Below, one piece after another: positions 1 through 9,626 of a stretch of DNA of 64,000 nucleotides. Position 1 is the stretch's first letter. Each line of letters starts with the position of its first letter. This DNA comes from CAWBVG01 sp963792175 (lineage in GTDB: Bacteria; Acidobacteriota; Vicinamibacteria; Vicinamibacterales; CAVVIG01), in assembly GCA_963792175.1 (NCBI GenBank), contig CAWBVG010000031.1, positions 345,012-409,011 on the forward strand, given 5' to 3'. The position numbers were made by a program, and so were the translations under genes. The notes under the pieces were generated by a model. That model saw only the letters and a list, made by a program, of their open reading frames with translations, made no database searches and was not told the DNA's origin.

Positions 1-647
1 CCGCGCAGCAGGTCCATTTCCACCGTTCGCACATCGACCAGCCGCTCGATCCCGCGCGCCCGCAGTTTTTTCGCGGTGACGGGCCCGACGCCCCACAGGG
101 CATCGACCGGGAGCTTCTGCAGAAACGGCTCGACCCGCTCGGGGCTGATGACCGTGAGACCATCGGGCTTCTTCCAGCCGGACGCGATCTTTGCCAGGAA
201 CTTGTTCGGCGCGACGCCCGCAGACGCCGTCAGTCCGGTGTCGGCTCGAATCCGCTCCTTCAGCCGTCGTGCGACGGCTGTGCCGAATGACTCGCCCCAG
301 GCATTCTCCGTGACGTCCAGATACGCCTCGTCGAGCGACAGCGGCTCGACGAGCGGCGTCACCTCGCGGAAGATCGAGAACACCGCGTTCGACGCCGCCT
401 TGTAACGCGCGAAATCCGGCGGGACGATGACCAGCGACGGACACAGCCGCACCGCGGTCGCCATCGGCATCGCTGAATAGACGCCGAATGCGCGTGCTTC
501 GTAGCTCGCGGCGGCGACCACGCCGCGTCGTGTGGGCTGGCCACCGACGGCCAGCGGCTTGCCTCGCAATTCCGGCTTGTCGCGCTGTTCGACCGACGCG
601 TAGAAGGCGTCCATGTCGACGTGAAGGATCCGACGCACGGCTCGCAT
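1..647 (-). CDS. dinB: DNA polymerase IV (Y-family translesion polymerase), 3' end outside window
   Basis: The reverse strand from ATG at 647 to the window edge is one open frame of about 215 codons, so the C-terminal part (little finger and beta-clamp motif) is missing. The N-terminus reads HVDMDAFYASVEQ, the Y-family metal-binding motif, and around residue 105 the second motif SLDEAYLDVT supplies the catalytic acidic pair. The motif APNKFLAKIAS follows near residue 145, and the helix-hairpin-helix region PVDALWGVGPVTAKKL near residue 190. Known role of the family: error-prone bypass of damaged bases, usually stress-induced; no LexA-like operator was recognised upstream. It is divergent from the kinase gene across 126 bp. 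No frameshift is visible. Confidence 0.95.
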   Translation of the reverse strand, partial: MRAVRRILHVDMDAFYASVEQRDKPELRGKPLAVGGQPTRRGVVAAASYEARAFGVYSAMPMATAVRLCPSLVIVPPDFARYKAASNAVFSIFREVTPLVEPLSLDEAYLDVTENAWGESFGTAVARRLKERIRADTGLTASAGVAPNKFLAKIASGWKKPDGLTVISPERVEPFLQKLPVDALWGVGPVTAKKLRARGIERLVDVRTVEMDLLR

Positions 648-773
648 CAGGGTTGACCAAAAACGGCCGGATTCACGAGGCAATCCTGCAAATCGGGGGT
701 CTCGTTGCCGACCCGTGAATGCCGGCTGGCCATGCTATCATCGAGACGTTCCGGCACAGACAAGCGCATAACC

Positions 774-3700
774 ATGGTCTGCAGTCGCTGCGGGAGTGAT
801 ATCCCGTTTTCCGCGCACAGCTGCCCCCGCTGCGAGGCGAGCCGCGTACGGACGACTGCGACCGGTCTCCAGACGCCGCCACCCAACACGTCTCAGGGCC
901 GCCCGGAACTTGCCGAGGCGCTGACCATTTTTCCCGATTCTGCCCCATCCGAACGCATCGCCAATCGCCGAAGCCCAGACGATGATCCCGGGCATCTCGA
1001 GGGCCGGGGAGCCGCGGCAGGACGAGCCAGAGACCGTGGTGCCGTGGGCCGGGGCCGCTTCATCCGAAGAGGGACCGCTCGAGGTCGGATCGGCATTTGG
1101 CGCGCGATATCACATCATCCGTCTGCTCGGCATCGGCGGCATGGGCGCCGTGTATCAGGCGTGGGATGCCGAGCTCGGCGTATCGGTCGCGATCAAAGTG
1201 ATTCGCCCCGAGGTGATGGCCGATCCGACGGCGGCGGCCGAAGTCGAACGGCGATTCAAGCGCGAACTGCTGCTCGCGCGCCAGGTCACGCACAAGAACG
1301 TCGTGCGCATTCACGACATCGGCGAGATGCTGGGCATCAAGTACATCACGATGCCCTACGTCGACGGCGCGGATCTGGCGACCGTCTCGAGAAACGAAGG
1401 CCGCCTGCCCATCCCGAAGATCCTGCGCATCGCTCGCGGTATCGTCTCGGGACTGGTGGCCGCCCACACCGCCAGCGTCGTTCACCGGGACCTCAAGCCA
1501 GCGAACATCATGATCGGCGCCGACGACGAGGCGATGATCATGGACTTCGGGATCGCCCTCTCGTCCGGCGCGCCGTCCGCGACGGCGACGGTCGTTGAAG
1601 GGTTGCCCAAACATTTCACCAAATCGGCGGCGAAGTTCTCGACAACGATGGCGGGCGCCGTCGTCGGCACCGTCGAATACATGGCGCCGGAGCAGGCGAG
1701 GGGACAGGCGGTCGATCAACGCGCCGATATCTACGCGTTCGGCCTGATCCTGTACGACCTGCTGGTCGGGCGGCGCCGCGCCGAGCACGCACAGAGCGCG
1801 ATCGCCGAGCTGCAAGGGCGGATGGAACAGCCGCCACCCCCACCGAGATCGGTCCTGCCGGAGGTCCCGGAGGCGCTGGACCGCATGGTCGCGCGGTGCC
1901 TCGAACCGGACCGCGAGAAGCGATACCAGACCAGCGCGGAACTGGCGGCGGATCTCGAGCGACTCGACGAGAACGGCGTTCCGATCCCGATACCGCGCCG
2001 CTTTACGCCGCGGATGATCGCGGCGGCCGTGGTGCTCGTGGGCGGTCTGGTGACCGGAACGTGGTGGCTGACGCGGACGCCGCCGGTGCCCAAACAGCAC
2101 GACCCGGTGACGGTGGTCATCGCCGATTTCCAGAACAACACCGGCGATGCCGAGTTCGATCACACGCTGGAGCCGATGCTCCGGCGCGCGCTTGGAGTCC
2201 GCGGGCTTCATCAGCGCCTACGACCGCGGCCAGAATCCGGGCGACGTTCGGTGTGCGCGCCGCCGCGAAAGCTGGACGAGGTCTGCGGCGCGCGAGCTCG
2301 CGCTGAAGCAAGGCGTCGGCGTCGTGCTGGCCGGTTCGATCGACCGTCGAGGAAATGGCTACGAGATCGCGGTCAAGCGCGGCGCAAACCGTGACCGGGA
2401 AGGTCATCGCCAGCGCGAAGAATCGCGCGTCGAACAAGGACCAGGTGCTCGGCGCGGCGACGAAGCTTGTGACCACGGTCCGCAAGGCGCTCGGCGACGA
2501 GACGTCGGACTCGGCGCAGTTGCTCGCGATGAAGAGTCTGTCGACCACGTCGATGGAGGTGGCCGGCCACTACGCGGCGGCGATCGAGGCGCAGGCCAAC
2601 AACAAGTTCGAGGAGGCGCGGCAGAGCTTCCTGAAGACGGTGGAGCTGGATCCGAACTTCGGTCTTGGCTACCAGGGACTCGCGCGTCATGTCGCGGAAT
2701 CTCGGCAAACTGCAGGACGCGCAGAAGTACACGACGGAAGCGCTGCGGCATCTCGAGGGCATGACGGAGCGCGAGCGGTTTGCCGTCCGCGGCCTCTTAC
2801 TACATGAACACCGGCGACTTTCAGCAGTGCGTGAAGGAATACGGCGAGCTGATCGCGCCAGTATCGCGGCGGACGCCGTCGCGCACAACAACCGCGCGCT
2901 CTGTCTGTCGAAATTGCGAAACATGCGCGAGGCGGTCGACGAAATGCGGCGGGCCGTGCAAATCCTGCCGAAACGCGCGTCGTTCCGCGGCCAATCTGGC
3001 GATCTATGCGGACTACGCCGGCGATTTTCGACGGCGCGGAGCAGGAAGTCAAAGCGCTAGCAGGAGCCGACCGATCTCGCGACGCTTGCCTTGGCCTTCG
3101 CGCAGTTGGGACAGGGCCAGCTGGCCGAAGCGACCGCGACCGTACCAGAAACTCGGCAACGATCGGGCGCCCGTGGCGCGTCCTGGTCGGCGTCAGGACT
3201 CGGCGACCTCGCGCTGTACGAAGGGCGTTTCTCGGATGCCGCGCGGATGTTCGAGCAGGGCGCGGCGGCGGACCTGGCGGCCAAGAACACCGACAGGGCC
3301 GCCCGGAAGCTCACGCTCGCTGGCCTACGCGCATCTCATGCGAGGGCAGAAGGCGCGGCGGCCGCGGCCGCCGAGAAGGCGCTGCAGAACAGCAACGCCG
3401 TCGCCGATCCGATTCCTCGCCGCTCGCGATCTTGTCGAGGCGAACGCGGTCGCCAGGGCCCGGACGATCGCCGCCGGCCTCTCCGCCGAGTTGCCGGCCG
3501 AGCCTCAGGCCTACGGGAAGATCATCGAAGGGCGAAATCGCCCTGAAGACCGGGGACGCACGTCAGGCGATCAAGATTCTGACGGAAGCCAACGATGTCC
3601 TGGACACCTGGTTGGGGCACTTCGATCTCGGGCGCGCGTACCTGGAGCTCAGGGCGTTTCCGCAGGCCGACTCGGAGTTCGAGCGCTGCATCAAGCGGCG

Positions 3701-3900
3701 CGGCGAGGCGCTGTCGCTGCTCGTGGACGAGGAGCCGACGTACGGTTATTTCCCGATCGGTGTACTACTACCAGGGCGTGGTGCGCGAAGGATTGAAGAA
3801 TGCGGCGTCCGTCGATTCGTACCGCGCGTATCTCAATATCCGCGGCAAGTCGACCGAAGATCCGCTCTGCCGGAAGTCCGCCGTCGCGCCGGGCGCTTAG
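774..3900 (+). CDS. Serine/threonine protein kinase with zinc ribbon, one TM segment and C-terminal TPRs (frameshifted)
   Basis: The protein starts MVCSRCGSD with a CxxC...CxxC zinc ribbon. The kinase domain that follows is complete: glycine loop LGIGGMGAVYQAW, lysine in VAIKVI, catalytic loop HRDLKPANIM, DFG in MDFGIA, and GTVEYMAPEQARG. A single membrane helix lies near the residues encoded at 2010-2075. Beyond it are a TolB/FlgO-like segment (VVIADFQNNTGD) and TPR units such as AQANNKFEEARQSFLKTVEL. The architecture is a cytoplasmic PknB-type kinase with an extracytoplasmic or membrane-tethered TPR sensor, common in Acidobacteria. The reading frame changes about a dozen times, first near 985 and then repeatedly after 2190; homology resumes each time in another frame up to the stop at 3898-3900. 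Either sequence errors are dense here or the 3' half is decaying. Substrates are unknown. Confidence 0.85.
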
Positions 3901-4026
3901 ATCCCGTACAAATAACCGCGGAGATCGCTCGAGCGGATCATCAAGAATCGCGCATTCGCTACGATGCTTTGCGCTCTCGGCGGTTAAACGTGGGCAGCTT
4001 GCAACGTGCTCTTAATACGCGAGCGG

Positions 4027-4661
4027 TTACGCCGTGGGGCGCCGGTCGCGCTTGAGCGCCGCGCCGATCAAACCGGTGCCGAGGAGAAAGAGGAGTGCCG
4101 TGGACGTGGTGTCAGGCACAGCCGTCGAGGTCACAGCGTCCGCATACACTCGAACGCCAATTTGAAGTCATAGGGTGATCATATGTCCCGCCAGCCCCGA
4201 TTGCCTCATTGCCCGGGAGGGGGAACTGGCTCGGTGACGGCATGTTTCCATCGAAGCCTGCATTTGGCACTTCAAATGCCACCCAATAACTGCCAGGCCC
4301 GATCAGGACGCTCCATCCCAATGGCCCGTACCATCCTCTGTCACCTGTTATGATCAATGATTCCTCGAACAACGGTGGCGCAACAACATCAGGGACGTCG
4401 CCGCCGTTGAAGGTACAAGCGAAAACGGACTTCGCCGCCCGAGGGAACGGATCGATTCCACCCTCGACGCCCGTGATGATGAAAATCTGTGACGGAGAAC
4501 TGGGCGGCAAGCCACTGGTCATTCCGCAAAGCCCAGTCGTTACAAGGGGGGCCGCAGGGCGACAAGGGCCCGCGTCCCGTGTCAACAATCGGCAGCGCGT
4601 CCGCGGGCCGTGCGGTAATGAGTCCGGCTGTCATGATGAGGGCGAGGGTCAGTTTTCGCAT
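4027..4661 (-). CDS. Secreted protein with VPDT-type (PEP-CTERM-like) C-terminal sorting signal (frameshifted)
   Basis: ATG at 4661 opens a signal peptide (MRKLTLALIMTAGLITA, cleavage near ADA-LP). The mature part in two frames contains VTDFHH/QIFIITGVEGGIDPF, then FNGGDVPDV and WSVLIGPGSYWVAFEVP, a beta-sandwich-like composition. The C-terminus, read in a further frame, is VPDTTSTALLFLLGTG followed by a short hydrophobic stretch and a basic tail (LKRDRRP) and TAA at 4027-4029. A VPD motif, membrane helix and arginine cluster are the tripartite sorting signal handled by exosortase/archaeosortase systems (known for PEP-CTERM and VPDSG-CTERM families). No exosortase gene lies in this window. 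Function is otherwise unknown. At least two frame changes (about 4490 and about 4140) are needed. The signal peptide and the tripartite tail at opposite ends support one gene of about 210 aa. Confidence 0.7.
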
Positions 4662-4956
4662 CTTGTATCCTGCGTCGCCCGTAAGGTTTTGCGAACCGCG
4701 AAGCCGCCCAATGATCTAGTTGGGCGCGAGTACGATGATCGATCCTTTTGCATCGGAATTGTTGATCAGCCCGAAGCGCTTAGCAACGGTCAACTGGCAG
4801 CGGAAGTAATCGTTCCTGGTGGCGACTTCTGTCTACTTCCTCGGTCGTTGACCGTTGAAAACTACTTTGGGTTCGGAAACAAGTCTTGTAAGGATGAACC
4901 CATGAGCGGGGCAACCGACTGCCGATCTGATCGACCAACGTCGTATGAGGGAACAT
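4662..4956. other. Intergenic region, no gene recognised
   Basis: About 295 bp separate the VPDT-CTERM gene start from the inferred stop of the next minus-strand gene. No frame here has codon bias or homology I recognise. The palindrome found upstream of the two giant genes is absent. The region is less GC-rich than its surroundings, which fits an upstream regulatory region for the VPDT-CTERM gene, but no clear -35/-10 pair could be picked. Confidence 0.4.
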
Positions 4957-7900
4957 CTAATGAATCGCAACGGTCTGCTGTGCCGAGCTTGCCAGGTAAT
5001 TGACCGTGGGGCGCTGTGTCAGCCGGTACAACGCAACTGCCGATCCCTGTTGGACTGAACGTGCCCGTGTTTGGATCTGACTAAATCGCAGAATCCGCTT
5101 ACCTTGCTGAATGTGATCGTGCCGCCCGAGTTGTTGAGCCCAAACACTCTAAAGTTCGGTCCAGGATATCTCGGCGCCGGCACCGGTCCGAACCGCGTCG
5201 TCGACGCCGCCGGGTTGATCGTGAGTGTGCCCTTCGTAAACGGCGTGAAGTCGTAGTTCGTCGCTGTCAGCGGACCGCTGCGCGCAGGTGATACGCCTGC
5301 GCCGTCTCTGGACCGTACACGCCGGCATTGGTTGTCGCGTTTGCCGTCGACGCGCAGGCCGCCGTACCAGTTACGCCGCTGCTCGCCAGCATCTGACCAC
5401 CGACAAACCCGCTCAGCGTCGCCGAGAACGCCGGATTGGCGGCGCCGTATGCCCGGCTTGCGTTGTTCGCCGTCACAGCCAGATGCGCCTTCTGAATCAC
5501 CTGGGTCGAGGGGTGAAGAGGTGCTGCCGTAGAAAATGTGCTGCGCCGTGTCGCAGTACGTCGTGAGTTGCCGCAATAGACCGCCGTGATCGAATGGGTA
5601 CCGGCGTTCAGGAGCGTCCCCAGCGATGCGGTGCTGAACGTGGTCTGGCCGCCGGAGAGCGTTCCCGTTCCGAGCGTGGTCGAGCCGTCCTTGAACGTCA
5701 CAATTCCGCTCGGTGTCCCCAATGAAGGCGACACGGGCGTCACGATTGCCGTGAACGTGAGGGTCTCTCCATAGACCGACGGACTCTTCGATGAAAATAC
5801 ATCCGTGTCGTATGACCGAGAAACACCGAGATCGTGACGGTTGCCGGACTGGAGTCACCGCTCATCGGCACGATCGGTGGGCCGGCTCACGTCCCGTCGT
5901 TCGCGACGTAGGTGAAGTTATCAGATGACTCGAAATCGGCAACTGATGTGTAGGTGAAGTCGCGAACGAACGCGTCGTTCACGTTCAGGATGACGCCATG
6001 AGATCTCAATACGCCACGGGCTGCGCAGGCTCTTCAGAACTGCCCGCAGCCCCGCGTGGTTGCTGTCGGTGTCGGTGTCGTTGATCAGCACGTCGCCCGC
6101 CACCGGCGTGTCCTCGCTCGTGCTGTAGCTGTCGGGGTTTGCCACCGGCGCATCGTTCACCGCTGTAATGCTGGCGAAGGCCGCGTTGGCACCCTCGGAG
6201 CCATAGTCCGCGGTAGCCGAATACGTAAACGTGACGCCGTTCGGAAGCTCCGTGGGATCGACGATGGGAGTCGTTGGTGGCGTCGGCACCGTCGCGATCG
6301 GGACGGCCGTGCCACCGCGACTGAGAATGTACTGCGAGGGAGTGAGAGAACTGGGTGCGGCCCATGTCAGGCTCGTCCTGTGCGACGGCGACCCTGTGCA
6401 GGGACCGACGCCGATCACGCAGGCGGTGAATCCATTCGGTGGAGCGCCACCAGAACCAGACCGTGCGACGCTGACGCCCGGCTACGCTCACGCCCTCGGC
6501 TAATGCATCGCCTTCCGCCAGCGCATCGCCTTCGGCCAGTGCATCGCCCTCAGCCAACGCATCGCCTTCAGCCAACGCATCACCCTCAGCCAGCGCATCG
6601 CCTTCGGCCAGCGCATCGCCTTCGGCCAGCGCATCGCCTTCCGCCAATGCGTCTCCCTGCGACAGCAGCGCGATATTCCGGCCGGCGCCAATCTGATCGA
6701 GGCGGAGGTTGCTCCACTCGTCGAAGCCGCGAAGGGGAGTCGCGCCGAAGCTCAAGACGCCGTCGAAGTTCAAGTCCTGGATTCAGCGAAATCGGGCGTG
6801 CCGCGTCCGCGTTCCAGTCGGTAGTGTCGACCTCGCTCGGCGGCGTCGAAGCGAAACATCTTCGTCGAAGCTGGTTAACGGCGCATAGATGACGTCGCGC
6901 CGGCTGAATGCGCAACGGGGGTGGTGCGCGTCACCGCAAACGTCTGTCCGTTGACGGCTGTGACCCTCAGGATCTCTGAATCGATCTGAATCCCAAACGG
7001 GCCCGCCGCGGGAAAGCCGGCCGCCGAGGCGACGACGACGGACGACGCACGCGCCGTTGATGGCGTTGTTCAGTTTCGTCTGCGCAGCGGTGCAGAATCT
7101 CGTCAACGGCCGGGAACTCGCCGCGAACGCAGACGTGCCCGGCCGGATGGGCGCAAACCAGGAAAGCCGGTAGGGTGTTACAGGACTGGGCCGGACACCT
7201 ACGTTCGTCTCATTGACACTGGCACCCGCGATTGTCCGGTCCCGAGAAGATCCACGAGGAACGGCACTGCTGCCGGCCTTGAATAGCCCGTGCGCCTGAA
7301 ACAGATAGTTCATGACGCTCAGATCGAACGGGTTGCAGTTCGGCGGGACATACGTGGGGACGATGGTGTCGCCGACTTTGTGGCCCCACGTCGGCGCCGC
7401 TCCGCCGTGCCAGAGAGACAAGTTGTGGCCCAGCTCGTGCAGCGTGGTCGCCGCTTGAATGTAGGGCGTAGCGACGAAGTTGACTTGTCCCAGAGACCGA
7501 GCGCGACCATGACGCTGCCACCCGGCTGGTGCGCGATGCCTGACGTACTGCTTGGAACGTGGAAGTTCGGCAGCGCCGGATCGGTGGACTTGGCCTTGGC
7601 GCGCGCGTGCACATACAGCACGTGGTGGACAAGGCCGTTGCGCTTCGCATCGAATCGGATCCGCGGGCACGTTCCGTCTGCGATACACGCCTGCCTGCTC
7701 GTGGCGTCGAGAGCTCAGGTGCCGTCGGCGGCGACGTGTTGGTTCCGATAGTGTTGAAAGCCGAGCATCCAGCCGACCGTGCCGGGATAATCGGGAAACT
7801 GGCATGTCCATCGGGGCGGGTGCGTATTATCGGCGAGCGGGTCGGGAACGCACTGTCGTTTCTGTGTATGGTCTCGCCGCCGCGGGCTTCGGTCCCGGCA

Positions 7901-9361
7901 ACCAGATACGCATCAGCATCGGTCGAAGCATACGGGCTCACGCCGACGAAGCCGGCGTACGGCTTGAGGGCGTGATACGAGCTGAGAGGGTCCGACATCG
8001 ACGTGCGCATGGATGTTGTTGGCAAGCAACGTGTCGCCCAACACCCTGATGACTTCGGGCGTCGGCAGATGAATGTGACCCCTCGACATCGGTCACTTGG
8101 TCGACGGGTGGAATCGAAGGGAGCGGCTGCGTGAGCCGTACGTCGTTCAGGGCCGGGGCTTTCATCGCATTGAGCTCGACGATGATGTCCTTCTGTCCCG
8201 TTCGTGCGCCCATGGCGTAGAGATTCGGCAGAGCAACGCCATCGGGGTCTTTGAGCACTGCGTCCTGCGCCTCCAATCCGTCCGGGAGGCCGTCATCGTC
8301 GTGCATCCTGCACCGCTGTGCTGAAGATGATCGCCGCCAACGTCGAGGCATTCGTATGGGCCGCTGTCCGAATGGTCGAATATCGTCGTGGCGCGTTTCG
8401 CCGTAGTCAAGTTCATTCGGCAGGTTGGCCATCAACGAGCTCACGTCGAAGGTAGGATTCGCCCATCCGCGGTCCGAGGCACTCTGACCGCCCGGAAAGA
8501 GATTGGTCGGGATGACTGACCCGTTGAAGATCAGCCGTTGGTTCGGATTGTTCAAAGTTGCTCCGCCGATATACGTCAGTTTGGCGGATGGCGTCGCAGA
8601 TGACTTGTAGAACCCTTGCAGCTTGTGCGTTGTCGTCGTCGCGACTTCAGACTGGACGACGATGCCGTCATGGACGACGATTTTTCTCAACGGTTCCGTC
8701 GGGTCTCGGTAGACCACGAACAGGCTGGCGCCTCCGCTTGCGGCGGAAGGTTTCCGATCCACCTTCCGGCAGCGCCACGGTGTGCAGCGCGAGACCGTTG
8801 GCTTGCAGGTCCGCGTCGTTGACCAGACGGTTCTCAGTCTTCTTGACGCTCGGGTTCAATGGCAACAGGTGGAGCACATCGGCGCGGAACATCGTCAGCG
8901 TCAACGAGAGTCGATTAGCAAGGAGTATGCCGCACCAACTGACGAATTCGACTGCGCTCTCACGACACTGATGTTGTGCGTCGACGACGGGTTGACCTCT
9001 GAACGTGACTGGCGTGTGCAGCGGATCCAGATTGGTCGGAGCGGGGAAGGTCGATCGTCTCCCAGGACAAGTACGCGGCGAGAATGTCGGCGTTGGCCGG
9101 CACGCCGCCCATCGGGATGGTGCCGGTCTTTAAGCCATTCACGGGGTTGTCGGGGGAGAGATTGACACCTCCCGCGACGTAGTTGCCGGTGACGAGAAAG
9201 CCGTTCGAGTATGGCAGGGGGTTCGGCGTTTGCGCATGGCCCAGCTTCTGAGCCAACAAGTGCCGCGAGACCTATCGACAGCAACCCGGCTGTTGCGAGT
9301 CTTCGCGCAACAGAGCATGGGATCGCTGCGATCCGAGTGCGGATGCGAGGAAGGTCTTCAT
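4957..9361 (-). CDS. Giant secreted metzincin-like repeat protein, paralogue 1 (frameshifted)
   Basis: ATG at 9361 (AAGAGACG just upstream) starts a secretion signal whose core is LLSIGLAALV, followed by NPLPYSNGFLVTGNYVAGG. A jelly-roll-like N-terminal region of about 500 residues precedes the zinc motif HELGHNLSLWHGG (7401-7439; HExxHxxxxxH) and the downstream Met-turn SVMNYLFQ (about 7300-7320), the hallmark pair of metzincin proteases. Then come LDQIGAGRN, nine GDALAE hexapeptides (6495-6656), a fibronectin-III-like domain, a cadherin-like 'VNDAPVANPDSY...EDTP' domain, an Ig-like repeat (FTAIVTPVSPSLGTP) and an MBG-type repeat. The last module (GGTITFSKVSG) fits the pattern of bacterial Ig/MBG repeats and, if frames are joined, ends at TAG 4957-4959. 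It has no sorting signal. Several frame changes interrupt it. Substrate unknown; a secreted surface or matrix protease is an inference. Confidence 0.7.
6495..6656 (-). repeat. 18-bp tandem repeat, 9 copies, encoding GDALAE hexapeptides
   Basis: Nine uninterrupted in-frame 18-nt units encode GDALAE. Third-position changes (for example gcatcgccttcggccagc against tcgccctcagccaacgca) keep the peptide identical while DNA varies, so the peptide is under selection. It follows the conserved sequence IALLSQ and joins the protease half to the fibronectin-like half of paralogue 1. The complementary strand is also open through the array, with an ASPSAS-like translation, as expected from the composition. 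Confidence 0.95.
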
Positions 9362-9482
9362 AGGCGTCTCTTCAGCTGAGTGAGGAAAACGTCGGGCTCG
9401 AAGAGCAGAAACGTTCTCGGACCACAAAACAAACTGAGGCATTTTGCGAAACTATAAAGTTTCGCGCAAGCGAAATCGCCCG

Positions 9483-9498
9483 CTACTGTACGGTAAGT
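9483..9498 (-). promoter_or_regulatory. Palindromic element upstream of paralogue 1 (TAC-N-GTAC-N-GTA type)
   Basis: The sequence CTACTGTACGGTAAGT is a near-perfect palindrome centred on GTAC, 122 bp upstream of the start codon at 9361. The same element (TTACTGTACCGTAAGT) lies 111 bp upstream of paralogue 2. Read toward each gene, both copies are followed by a TTGCGC about 10-20 bp later and a GTTTTGTG block, so the whole upstream segment is conserved. It could be an operator or an activator site; the binding protein is unknown. The rest of 9362-9626 holds AT-rich sequence with TATAAAG-like tracts and no gene. Confidence 0.6.
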
Positions 9499-9626
9499 AA
9501 TTTTAAAGTCGTATAAAGTGCTCTAGTGGCTAGTCTTTAAGTGGCTGCGACTAGCCAAGATTCTGACCTCATCAGCCAAATCACGGTTGAGTCGGCCGCA
9601 AGCGGTCGGTGGGAAAGGAGGGAGGG

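Noticed and set aside
1060..2211. Long minus-strand open frame opposite the kinase
   Set aside because: It is an antisense shadow produced by high third-position GC; the plus strand has complete kinase motifs.
4350..5003. Plus-strand open frame of 217 codons opposite the VPDT-CTERM gene
   Set aside because: The minus strand has a signal peptide and a sorting signal at the two ends; the plus frame has neither homology nor an RBS.
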